Below are positions 22,183-30,485 of a stretch of DNA of 64,000 nucleotides, piece after piece. The notes beneath the pieces are model-generated. The model saw nothing but the letters and a program-made list of their open reading frames with translations. It ran no database searches and was not told the DNA's origin. Position 1 is the stretch's first letter. Every line of letters starts with the position of its first letter. This DNA is from JACQFK01 sp036383955. GTDB taxonomy: Bacteria > Planctomycetota > MHYJ01 > JACPRB01. Made by a program: the position numbers and the translations under genes. The stretch is from contig DASVNH010000221.1 in assembly GCA_036383955.1 (NCBI GenBank), forward strand, positions 19,828 to 83,827, given 5' to 3'.

Positions 22183-23691
22183 ATGTTCGCCGTGTGGCGC
22201 GGCTTACTCCGGGCGGGAGCGATCGTCAGCGGGGGGATCCTCCTGGGGCGCGTCCTCGGCTTCGTGCGCGAGGTGGTCCTCGCCCATAAGCTGGGCGCGG
22301 GCCCCGCCGCGGACGTCGCCGTCTACGCCCTCACCCTTCCGGACGTCTTCACGAACCTCCTCGTCAGCGGCGCGGTCAGCGCCGCGCTGATCCCCGAGTT
22401 CAAGGCGGGGCCCGCGACGGCCCGGGCGCTGTTCATCCGGGCGACGGGACTGTCGTTCCTCGCCTTCGGCGCGCTCGCCGCGCTCGGGGCCTTCGCCGCC
22501 GAGGCGCTCGCGCGCGTGCTCGCGCCGGGCTTCCCGTCCGAGACGGCCGCCGGCGCCGCCGCGCTCGGGTCCCGCACCCTCGCCTCCCTGCCCCTGACCG
22601 CCGCGGCCGCGATCTCGACGGCCTACCTCCATTCCCGCGACCGCTTCGCCCTGCCGGCGCTCGGCACCTTGATCTTCAACGCGGGCGTGGTGGCGACGCT
22701 GGCGGGCTGGATCGGCCCCGACCGCCTGGGCCCCCTCGGCTGGGGCGTGCTCATCGCGGCCGGCGCCCGCTGGTGCGCCCAGCTCGCGCAGGCTCTGCCC
22801 CTCCCCCGCGGCGAGGGCGCGCTCGAGGCGCCCGTGGGCGGCTCGGTCTTCCGCCGTTACGCCGAGGCGCTCGCCTCCTTCGGGGCGCTCGTACTCGTGA
22901 ACATCGTCGCGCGCGCGATGGCTTCCTGGCATGGGGTCGGCGCGGTAGCCGCCATCAACTACGCGCAGAAGATCGTCGAGCTCCCGATGGGGCTCGCCGT
23001 GGGGGTGCTCGGCGTCGTGCTCCTGCCCCGCTTCGCGGAGCTGCACGCGCGGGGTGCCGACGCGGAAACCTCGACCCTCGCCCGCCAGGGGGTCTGGCTG
23101 GTCTGGGTCCTGGCCCTTCCCGCCACCTTCGGCCTCGCCTGGTACGCCGATCCCGTGATCGATCTCCTCTTCGGCCACGGGCGCATGTCCCCGGACGCCG
23201 CGGACCGGATCGGCCGCCTCTCGGCGCTCTCGCTGCTCGGCCTTCCCGCGCAGGGGCTCTGCGTCCTGCTATTCGCCCTGCTCTCCGCGCGCAAGGACAC
23301 CGCGCGGCCCCTCCGCGCCGGCTTCGCGCTCTTCGCCCTCTACGCCGCGGCCGCCTGGCTCGGCCAGAAGCGGCTCGGCCTCGAGGGCCTCGTGATCGCC
23401 GGCGTCGCGTTCCAGTGGGCCCTGGCCGTCGCCTATGTCGTGATCCTCAAGCGATGGCACGCCATCGACCTTCTCACGGGCCCCTTCGCGCGGGATCTGG
23501 GGGTCGCGGCCCTCGTCGCCGTCGCCGGCTTCGTCCCCGTCGCGCTCGCCGTGAGCCGGGCCGCGTCGCCCAAGCTCGGCGTCGCCGCGGCCCTCGTCGG
23601 CGGCGCCCTCGCCTTCGCCGCCGCGCTGGCCCCGCGCTACCGCGAGCTTCCCGACGGCCTCCGCACGTTCACGAGGGCGCGACCCGCATGA
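22183..23691 (+). CDS. murJ: Lipid II / polyprenol-linked sugar flippase MurJ
   Basis: A 502-residue MOP-superfamily protein with about 14 membrane segments. The N-terminus RAGAIVSGGILLGRVLGFVR, AADVAVYALTLPDVFTNLLV and SGAVSAALIPEF matches MurJ/MviN, including the conserved Arg and Asp-Ala cavity residues. It should flip lipid II for peptidoglycan; a flippase for a neighbouring surface glycan remains possible. The ATG is 33 bases after the glycosyltransferase stop and there is no clear promoter. Its stop overlaps the aldolase start by 4 bases. Confidence 0.85.
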   Translation: MFAVWRGLLRAGAIVSGGILLGRVLGFVREVVLAHKLGAGPAADVAVYALTLPDVFTNLLVSGAVSAALIPEFKAGPATARALFIRATGLSFLAFGALAALGAFAAEALARVLAPGFPSETAAGAAALGSRTLASLPLTAAAAISTAYLHSRDRFALPALGTLIFNAGVVATLAGWIGPDRLGPLGWGVLIAAGARWCAQLAQALPLPRGEGALEAPVGGSVFRRYAEALASFGALVLVNIVARAMASWHGVGAVAAINYAQKIVELPMGLAVGVLGVVLLPRFAELHARGADAETSTLARQGVWLVWVLALPATFGLAWYADPVIDLLFGHGRMSPDAADRIGRLSALSLLGLPAQGLCVLLFALLSARKDTARPLRAGFALFALYAAAAWLGQKRLGLEGLVIAGVAFQWALAVAYVVILKRWHAIDLLTGPFARDLGVAALVAVAGFVPVALAVSRAASPKLGVAAALVGGALAFAAALAPRYRELPDGLRTFTRARPA

Positions 23692-24482
23692 TCTACCTCC
23701 TCATCACGAACGACCCCGAAGCCGCCCGCCGCGCCGAGGCGGCCGGCGTGGACCGGCTGTTCGTCGACCTTGAGATCATGGGCAAGCGCGAGCGGCAGGG
23801 CGGCCGCGACACCGTCATCAGCGGACACACGTTCGAGGACATCCGGCGCGTGCGCACCGTCCTGAGCCGCGCGCGCCTCCTCGTCCGCGTCAATCCGCCC
23901 AACGCGGGGACGGCGGAAGAGGTCGAGCTCGCCCTGGCGGCGGGCGCGCAGCTGCTGATGCTGCCCATGTTCCGGACGCCCGAGGAGCTCCGCGGGTTCG
24001 CGGACGCCGTGCGGGGGCGCGTGCCGGCGATCGGCCTGATCGAGACGAAAGAAGCGGCGGAGCGCGCCGGAGAGCTGGTCCGCGTGCCGGGGATGTCGGA
24101 GTTCTACGTCGGCCTGAACGACCTCCATCTCGCGCTCGGGAAGAAGTTCATGTTCGAGCCGCTGGCGGACGGCACGGTCGACGCCCTGGCGGCGTCGATC
24201 CGCGGGGCGGGCCTTCCCTTCGGCTTCGGCGGAATCGCGCGGGTCGGTGAAGGGCTGCTGCCCGCGGAGAAGATCCTCGGCGAGCATCTGCGGCTGGGGT
24301 CGACGCGGGTCATCCTTTCCCGGACGTTCCAGCGGGGGAAGGACGTCGATCTGGCCCTCGAGCTGCGCCGGTTGCGGGAGGCCGAGGCGGCCCTGGCCCG
24401 TCGGACGGCTGAGGAGGTCGAGGAAAACCGCCGCGGGGTCCGGACGGCGGTCGAGGGGATCGTGCGCGGGCTGATCGCTTGA
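23688..24482 (+). CDS. HpcH/HpaI-family aldolase
   Basis: A 264-residue TIM-barrel protein from ATG 23688. Motifs: VDRLFVDLEIMGKRERQGGR, LLVRVNPPNAGTAEEVELAL, GAQLLMLPMFRTPEELRGFA, IGLIETKEAAERAGELV (acidic metal ligand) and EFYVGLNDLHLALG (Asp). This is the metal-binding core of HpcH/HpaI and citrate lyase beta-like class II aldolases, which join pyruvate-like donors to aldehydes. The sugar-gene context suggests a ketoacid-sugar step but nothing here proves it. The last 40 residues form an added charged helix. Confidence 0.75.
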   Translation: MIYLLITNDPEAARRAEAAGVDRLFVDLEIMGKRERQGGRDTVISGHTFEDIRRVRTVLSRARLLVRVNPPNAGTAEEVELALAAGAQLLMLPMFRTPEELRGFADAVRGRVPAIGLIETKEAAERAGELVRVPGMSEFYVGLNDLHLALGKKFMFEPLADGTVDALAASIRGAGLPFGFGGIARVGEGLLPAEKILGEHLRLGSTRVILSRTFQRGKDVDLALELRRLREAEAALARRTAEEVEENRRGVRTAVEGIVRGLIA

Positions 24483-24507
24483 TCTCCCCTCGGACGCGTG
24501 CTACATT
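24479..24507 (+). promoter_or_regulatory. Promoter of the glutamine synthetase gene
   Basis: TTGATC at 24479-24484, a 17-base spacer and TACATT at 24502-24507, with TGC before the -10 (extended -10). ATG 24520 follows after 12 bases, leaving a leader of about 6 bases. Confidence 0.6.
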
Positions 24508-24519
24508 CAGCCACCCAAA

Positions 24520-25878
24520 ATGACCAAATCGGAAGCCGTACAGCGTCAAAGCTTCCTGCGCCGGGTCCGCGGGGACAAGATCGAGACCCTGCTCGCCCAA
24601 TTCGTTGACATCAAGGGAGTTCCGAAAGTCAAGGCGGTCCCCGCGCCGGCCATCGAGGCGTTTCTCGACGACGGCGCCGGCTTCGCCGGAGGGGCGGTCG
24701 TCGGGCTGGGCCAGGGGGCGCACGACTCGGACCTGGTCGCGCGGCCCGACCTGAGCTCGTACAGCCCGATGCCGTGGCAGCCGGGAGTCGGGCGGGTCGC
24801 CTGCGACCTCTTCGTCGAGGGCAAGAGCTGGCCCTTCTGCTCGCGGACGGTGCTGCGGCGGGTGCTCGCGGCGGCCCGCGCGAAGGGCTACACGTTCAAG
24901 CTGGGCGTCGAGCCCGAGTTCTTCCTGCTGGCGAAGAACTCCGACGGCTCGCTCCGGCCGGGCGACCCCGAGGACCGGCTGGCGAAGCCCTGCTACGACT
25001 ACCGGCCGCTCTCGAACGCGCTGCCCCTGCTCACGGAGGCGGCGGCGCACATGAACGCCCTGGGCTGGGGCGTCTATCAGATCGACCACGAGGACGCCAA
25101 CGGCCAGTACGAGATCAACTTCGGCTACGACGACGCCCTGATCACCGCCGACCGCGTCACGCTCCTGAAGATGATGCTGTCGCAGATCGCCCGGCGGCAC
25201 GGGCTGATCGCGACGTTCATGCCCAAGCCGTTCAAGGACCGCACCGGCAGCGGGCAGCACTTCCACTTCAGCCTCTGGGACGCCTCGGGCAAGAAGAACC
25301 TCTTCGCCGATCCCTCCAACACGAAGACGGGCGGGATCTCCAAGGCGGCGCTCCACTTCGCGGGCGGCATCCTCAAGCACGCGTCCGCGCTCACCGCCGT
25401 CTCTTCGCCCACCGTGAACTGCTACAAGCGCCTGCTCATCTCGGGCTCGGCCTCGGGCTACACCTGGGTGCCCGCCTACCCGACCCTCGGCGCGAACAAC
25501 CGGACCCACATGCTCCGCACGCCCGCGCCGGGCCGCATGGAGTGCCGCGTCATCTCCTCCGCCGCCAACGTCTACCTCACCGCCGCGGCGCTGATCGCGG
25601 CGGGCCTCGACGGCCTGGAGCGCCGGACGGATCCGGGCCTCCCCAGCCGCGAGAACATGTACGCGCTCGACGCGGCCGCGCGCGACAAGCGGGGCCTGAA
25701 GCCCCTCCCCCAGAACCTCCCCGAAGCCCTCGCCGCCCTCGAAGCGAATCCCGTCGTCTCCCAGGCCCTCGGCCAGCCCCTGACCGACGAATTCCTGAAA
25801 GTGAAGCGGCAGGAGTGGTTCGACTACCACAGCACCGTCAGTCCGTGGGAGATCGACCGCTACCTCCCGGACTTCTAA
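24520..25878 (+). CDS. Type III-like glutamine synthetase (GlnT-type)
   Basis: A 452-residue glutamine synthetase superfamily enzyme. Visible blocks: VDIKGVPKVKAVPAPAI (the beta-grasp domain loop), LGVEPEFFLL (metal-binding Glu), VYQIDHEDANGQYEINF (Glu ligands), GSGQHFHFSLWD (His), NCYKRLLISGSAS...NNRTH (Arg and ATP site) and PGRMECRVISSAANVYLTAA. The VDIKG/PKxKAVP variant and the length recall GlnT-type ligases rather than GlnA; such enzymes include glutamate-ammonia ligase and gamma-glutamylamide synthetases. The ATG abuts the next gene: the stop ends at 25878 and gcvPA starts at 25879. Capture of glycine-cleavage ammonia is a plausible role. Confidence 0.7.
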   Translation: MTKSEAVQRQSFLRRVRGDKIETLLAQFVDIKGVPKVKAVPAPAIEAFLDDGAGFAGGAVVGLGQGAHDSDLVARPDLSSYSPMPWQPGVGRVACDLFVEGKSWPFCSRTVLRRVLAAARAKGYTFKLGVEPEFFLLAKNSDGSLRPGDPEDRLAKPCYDYRPLSNALPLLTEAAAHMNALGWGVYQIDHEDANGQYEINFGYDDALITADRVTLLKMMLSQIARRHGLIATFMPKPFKDRTGSGQHFHFSLWDASGKKNLFADPSNTKTGGISKAALHFAGGILKHASALTAVSSPTVNCYKRLLISGSASGYTWVPAYPTLGANNRTHMLRTPAPGRMECRVISSAANVYLTAAALIAAGLDGLERRTDPGLPSRENMYALDAAARDKRGLKPLPQNLPEALAALEANPVVSQALGQPLTDEFLKVKRQEWFDYHSTVSPWEIDRYLPDF

Positions 25879-27219
25879 ATGCCGTACATCCCCCACACGC
25901 CCGAGGATCAGGCGGCGATGCTGCGCGTGATCGGGGCGGCCGGGACGCGGGAGCTCTTCGCCGACGTCCCCCCCGAAACCCTCTTCGACGCGCCCCCCGC
26001 CCTGCCGCCGCCGCGCTCGGAAATGGAAGTCGTGGCCCACGTCCAGGCCCTGGCCGCGAAGAACGCCTCGACGCGCACCCACATCTGCCTGCTCGGCTCG
26101 GGCGTCTACGACCACTACGTCCCCGGCGTGATCGCGAGCCTGATCTCGCGCTCGGAGTTCCTCACCGCCTACGCGCCCTACCAGGCGGAGATGAGCCAGG
26201 GCACGCTCCAGACCATGTTCGAGTACCAGACCATGATCTGCCGCCTCACGCAGATGGACATCGCCAACGCGTCCTTCTACGACGGCGCCAGCGCCCTCGC
26301 GGCCGCCGTCGCCATGTGCCACCGCAAGGAGCCGGGCCGCCGCCGGGTGATCGTCGCCCACGTGCCGCCCGCCCACCAGAAGGTCATCCGCACCTACCTC
26401 GCGGGCTTCCCCCTCGACCTCGAGTTCCCGGCGATCGGCCCCGCCGGCCTCCTCGACCCCGAGACGATCGCGGGCGACGACCTCCTGGCCGTCGCCGCCT
26501 CCTGCCCCAACGCCGTCGGCGCCGTCCCCGACATGGCCTCCCTCTCCGAAGCGGCCCACGCCCGCGGCGCCTTCTTCATCGCGTCCATCGACCCCCTCTC
26601 CCTCGGCGTCCTCTCCACGCCCGGCTCCTACAACGCCGACATCGCCGTCGGCGAAGCCCAGTGCCTCGGCATCCCCATGAACTTCGGCGGCCCCCTCCTC
26701 GGCCTCATGGCCGCCAAGGAAGCCTTCCTCCGCCTCCTCCCCGGACGCATCTCGGGACAGGCGGCGGATGTCGACGGCCGACGCGGCTACGTCATGACCC
26801 TCCAGACCCGCGAGCAGCACATCCGGCGGGAGAAGGCGACGTCCAACATCTGCTCCAACCAGGCCCTCAACGCGCTCGCCGCCTGCGTCTACCTGGCGGC
26901 GGTGGGACGTCGCGGCCTCACCGACGTCGCCGAGCAGTGCGTGCACAAGGCGAACTATCTCTACCGGGGCATCCGCGCGATCCCGGGCTGGTCCGCGCCC
27001 TACCCCGACGCGCCGATCTTCAAGGAGTTCGCCGTGCGCGGCCCGCGGCCGGCCGTCGAGCTCGCCGAGCGCGCGCTGAAGCACGGCATCCTGCTGGGCG
27101 TGCCGGCCGTCGATACCACCGGCGATCCGCGCGACCTCCTCATCGCGGTCACCGAGAAGCGCACGCGGGCGGAGCTGGACCGGGTGCTCGACGTCCTGCG
27201 CCGGGAGTGCGCGGCGTGA
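25879..27219 (+). CDS. gcvPA: Glycine dehydrogenase (decarboxylating) subunit 1
   Basis: A 446-residue P-protein alpha subunit. It starts YIPHTPEDQAAMLRVIGAAG and has LGSGVYDHYVPGVIASLISR, FLTAYAPYQAEMSQGTLQTM, FEYQTMICRLTQMDIANASF and YDGASALAAAV, the standard N-terminal half of split glycine decarboxylase. It pairs with gcvPB, which carries the PLP lysine and overlaps by four bases. Together they decarboxylate glycine and pass the aminomethyl group to lipoylated GcvH. Neither gcvH nor gcvT is in the window. The adjacent glutamine synthetase could take up the released ammonia. Confidence 0.95.
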   Translation: MPYIPHTPEDQAAMLRVIGAAGTRELFADVPPETLFDAPPALPPPRSEMEVVAHVQALAAKNASTRTHICLLGSGVYDHYVPGVIASLISRSEFLTAYAPYQAEMSQGTLQTMFEYQTMICRLTQMDIANASFYDGASALAAAVAMCHRKEPGRRRVIVAHVPPAHQKVIRTYLAGFPLDLEFPAIGPAGLLDPETIAGDDLLAVAASCPNAVGAVPDMASLSEAAHARGAFFIASIDPLSLGVLSTPGSYNADIAVGEAQCLGIPMNFGGPLLGLMAAKEAFLRLLPGRISGQAADVDGRRGYVMTLQTREQHIRREKATSNICSNQALNALAACVYLAAVGRRGLTDVAEQCVHKANYLYRGIRAIPGWSAPYPDAPIFKEFAVRGPRPAVELAERALKHGILLGVPAVDTTGDPRDLLIAVTEKRTRAELDRVLDVLRRECAA

Positions 27220-28661
27220 ACGCTCCCGAGCCGATCCTCTACGACAAGTCCGCGGCGGGCCGCCGGGGGCTGACGTTCCCGGAGCTCGACGTCCCCCGCA
27301 CGCCGGACGCGCTGCCGGCGCGGGCGCTGAGGACGTCGCCCGTCGACCTCCCGGAAGTCTCCGAAGGCGAGCTGGTCCGGCACTTCACGCGGCTGTCGGT
27401 GAAGAACCACCACGTGGACCGCGACCTCTTCCCGCTCGGCTCGTGCACGATGAAGTACAACCCGAAGTTCTCGGAGACGCTGCTGGCGGAGCCCGGGATC
27501 GCGGGGGCGCATCCGCTGCAGCCGGAATCGACGGCCCAGGGCCTGCTGGCGATGCTGCACCAGGCCGAGACGCTCATGGCGGCGATCACGGGGCTGGACG
27601 CCTGCACGTACCAGCCGGCGGCGGGCGCGCACGGCGAGTTCACCGGGCTGAAGCTGATCTCCGCCTACCACCGGGCGAAGGGCCTGGTGAAGGACGAGAT
27701 CCTCATTCCCGACTCGGCGCACGGCACGAACCCGGCGTCGGCCTCGCTGGCCGGCTACAAGACGGTGGAGATCAAGACGGGCAAGCGCGGCCTCCTCGAG
27801 CTGGAGGAGGTGCGGAGCCGGCTGAACGACCGCACGGCCTGCCTGATGGTGACGAACCCGAGCACGCTGGGGCTGTTCGAGACCCAGCTGCCGGAGATCG
27901 CGCGGCTGCTGCACGAGCGGGGCGCGCTGGTCTACATGGACGGGGCGAACCTGAACGGCATCGTGGGCGTCGCCTCGCCCGGGAAGATGGGCGTCGACGT
28001 CATCCAGGTCAACGCGCACAAGACGTTCGCGTCGCCGCACGGCGGCGGGGGCCCCTGCTCGGGGCCGGTCTGCGTGCGCGACCTCCTGATCCCCTACCTC
28101 CCGGGCCCGCGGGTGGAGAAGCGGGGCGAGCGCTACGCCTTGGCGGACGCCGGCCCGGCGAGCATCGGGCGGATGCACCCGTTCTACGGCAACTTCGCGG
28201 TCATGCTGCGCATGCTGCTCTACGTGCTGCGGATCGGGGCGCCCGGCCTGCGGCGCGTGGGCGAGAACGCGGTGCTGAACGCGAACTACCTGCGGGCGCG
28301 GCTGGCGAAGGCCTACCCGATGCCCTATCCGGGGATCTGCAAGCACGAGTTCGTGGTGTCCCTGGAATCCTGGAAAACGAAGAAGGGCGTGACGGCGCTG
28401 GACGTCGCCAAGCGCCTCCTGGACTACGGTTTCTACGCGCCGACCGTCTACTTCCCGCTCATCGTGAAGGAAGCGCTGCTGATCGAGCCGACGGAGACGG
28501 AATCGCGGGAGACGCTCGACCGCTTCGCGGACGCGATGCTCGCCATCGCGCGGGAGGCCGACGAGACGCCGGACGTCCTGAAGGAAGCGCCGCACGCGGC
28601 GCCGCTGCGCCGCCTGAACGAGGCGGACGCGGCGCGGAACTGCGTGCTCTGCCAGTGGTAA
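27216..28661 (+). CDS. gcvPB: Glycine dehydrogenase (decarboxylating) subunit 2
   Basis: A 481-residue P-protein beta subunit from GTG 27216 (GTGA overlap with gcvPA). Typical blocks: VKNHHVDRDLFPLGSCTMKY, GLDACTYQPAAGAHGEFTGL, IPDSAHGTNPASASLAGY, MDGANLNGIVG and NAHKTFASPHGGGGPCSGPV, in which the Lys forms the internal aldimine with PLP. Its ribosome-binding site lies within gcvPA. It is followed 12 bases later by asnB with AAGGAG before the ATG, so asnB may belong to the same transcript. Confidence 0.96.
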   Translation: MNAPEPILYDKSAAGRRGLTFPELDVPRTPDALPARALRTSPVDLPEVSEGELVRHFTRLSVKNHHVDRDLFPLGSCTMKYNPKFSETLLAEPGIAGAHPLQPESTAQGLLAMLHQAETLMAAITGLDACTYQPAAGAHGEFTGLKLISAYHRAKGLVKDEILIPDSAHGTNPASASLAGYKTVEIKTGKRGLLELEEVRSRLNDRTACLMVTNPSTLGLFETQLPEIARLLHERGALVYMDGANLNGIVGVASPGKMGVDVIQVNAHKTFASPHGGGGPCSGPVCVRDLLIPYLPGPRVEKRGERYALADAGPASIGRMHPFYGNFAVMLRMLLYVLRIGAPGLRRVGENAVLNANYLRARLAKAYPMPYPGICKHEFVVSLESWKTKKGVTALDVAKRLLDYGFYAPTVYFPLIVKEALLIEPTETESRETLDRFADAMLAIAREADETPDVLKEAPHAAPLRRLNEADAARNCVLCQW

Positions 28662-28673
28662 GGAGATAGACCC

Positions 28674-30485
28674 ATGTGCGGCATCGTCGGCCAGGTCGCG
28701 ATCCAGCCCTCGGAGAAGGTGCTTCCGGAGCGCGTCAAGGCCATGTCCGACCTCATCTCGTACCGCGGTCCCAACGACGACGGCTTCCTGCTGGACGCCG
28801 CCGTGGGCCTCGGCCACCGCCGCCTCGCGGTGGTCTCGCCCGAGACGGGCCGGCAGCCCATCTACAACGAGGACAGGACCGTCGCGGTCATCCTCAACGG
28901 CGAGATCTACAACTACGTCGAGCTGCGGGACGAGCTGAAGAAGAAGGGCCACACCTTCCGCACCCAGACCGACACCGAGGTCATCAACCACGCCTACGAG
29001 GAATGGGGCCTCGCCTGCGTCCACCGCTTCATCGGCATGTTCGCCTTCGCGCTCTGGGACGCGCCGAAGAAGCGGCTCGTGGTCTGCCGCGACCGCCTGG
29101 GCGTCAAGCCGCTCTACTACCGGGACGACGGCAAGAAGCTGACGTTTGCCAGCGAGATGAAGTGCCTCTTCCTCGACCCCGAGGTGAAGCGCGAGATCAA
29201 CCCGCAGGCGCTGTCCGACTTCCTGAGCTACAACTACGTCCCGATGCCCGAGACGATCTTCAAGGGCGTCCGCCACGTCCCGCCCGGCCACATGATCCTC
29301 GTCGAGAACGGCGCCTCCCGCCTCGAGCGCTACTGGGACATCCCCGCCTGCGGCTCGCCGGCCGCGATCTCCGAGGACGAGGCCGCCGAGCGGATCCTCG
29401 CCCTGCTCAAGGACGCCACCCGGATCCGGATGCGCTGCGACGTCAACGTGGGCGCCTTCCTCAGCGGCGGCCTCGACTCGAGCCTCATCGTCGCCCTCAT
29501 GGCCGAGTGCAAGGAGAAGGACTTCAAGACCTTCTGCGTCGGCTTCAAGGAAGAGGCCTTCAGCGAGCTGCCCTTCGCGCGGCGCGTCGCCGAGCAGTAC
29601 AAGACCAACCACAAGGAATGGATCACGGAGTCGGACGTCGTGTCCCTCTGGCCCCGGGTCCTCTGGCACCTCGAGCAGCCGCACGGCGACGCCTCCTTCC
29701 TGCCCATGTTCCAGGTCGCGAAGTTCGCGCACGAGCAGGACGTCATCGTCTGCCTCAACGGCGACGGCTCCGACGAGGTCTTCGGCGGCTTCGGCTACTA
29801 CGCCGACTTCCCCGCCGCGGCGGGGGACGTCAACGGCCTCTACAAGTTCTTCAACCGCACCGCGATCTTCTCCGAGGAGCTCAAGCACGGGCTGCTGCGG
29901 CCCGACTTCGTCCGCCGCCACGGCATCGACTCGGCCTTCCGGATCCTGGACCGGGCGTACCACGAGACGTCGGGCCCCGACCTCCTCAACCGCTACCTCC
30001 GCGCCGAGCAGAAGCTCCTGCTGCCGGGCAACAACCTGGTGAAGCCGGACCGCTGCGGCGCGCCGCACTCGATCGAGGCCCGCTCCCCGTTCCTCGACTA
30101 CCGGATCGTGGAGCTCGCCCAGTCCCTGCCCTCCTCGATGAAGGTCAAGGACGGCATGGGCAAGCGCATCGTCAAGAAGATCGCCGAGAGATACCTGCCC
30201 CACGACCTGGTGCACCGGAAGAAGCAGATGTTCACGGTGCCGATCGGCGAGTGGTTCCGCGACCGCCTCCGCCCCTTCGTGGAGAAGCTGCTGCGGAGCC
30301 CGCGCTTCCTGGACCGCGGCCTCTTCGATCCCGGCACGGTCGAGGACCTCATGACCGACCATTTCGAGAAGCGGGCGAACTACACGCGCGAGCTGCGGGC
30401 CCTGGTGGCGGCCGAGCTCTGGCACCGGCTCTACATCGACCGCTTCTTTACGAAGCCGCCGGCGCCGGAGGAGATCCTGGGCTAG
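28674..30485 (+). CDS. asnB: Asparagine synthetase (glutamine-hydrolysing)
   Basis: A 603-residue two-domain AsnB. Cys2 of MCGIVGQV is the glutaminase nucleophile after Met removal; RGPNDDG, NGEIYNYVEL and DRLGVKPLYY complete the Ntn domain. The synthase domain has the PP-loop GAFLSGGLDSSLIVALMAEC and the aspartate-adenylating block CLNGDGSDEVFGGFGYY, then RSPFLDYRIVELAQSLPSSM. AAGGAG is 9 bases before the ATG. AsnB-like proteins may also amidate sugars or peptides, but this length and motif set fit a true asparagine synthetase. The last 38 bases overlap the convergent CapD-like gene. Confidence 0.9.
   Translation: MCGIVGQVAIQPSEKVLPERVKAMSDLISYRGPNDDGFLLDAAVGLGHRRLAVVSPETGRQPIYNEDRTVAVILNGEIYNYVELRDELKKKGHTFRTQTDTEVINHAYEEWGLACVHRFIGMFAFALWDAPKKRLVVCRDRLGVKPLYYRDDGKKLTFASEMKCLFLDPEVKREINPQALSDFLSYNYVPMPETIFKGVRHVPPGHMILVENGASRLERYWDIPACGSPAAISEDEAAERILALLKDATRIRMRCDVNVGAFLSGGLDSSLIVALMAECKEKDFKTFCVGFKEEAFSELPFARRVAEQYKTNHKEWITESDVVSLWPRVLWHLEQPHGDASFLPMFQVAKFAHEQDVIVCLNGDGSDEVFGGFGYYADFPAAAGDVNGLYKFFNRTAIFSEELKHGLLRPDFVRRHGIDSAFRILDRAYHETSGPDLLNRYLRAEQKLLLPGNNLVKPDRCGAPHSIEARSPFLDYRIVELAQSLPSSMKVKDGMGKRIVKKIAERYLPHDLVHRKKQMFTVPIGEWFRDRLRPFVEKLLRSPRFLDRGLFDPGTVEDLMTDHFEKRANYTRELRALVAAELWHRLYIDRFFTKPPAPEEILG

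Noticed and set aside
22183..23691. MurJ-like protein as O-antigen flippase (Wzx)
   Set aside because: Sequence blocks fit MurJ/MviN, which all peptidoglycan-making bacteria need. A surface-glycan role is possible but not supported by sequence.
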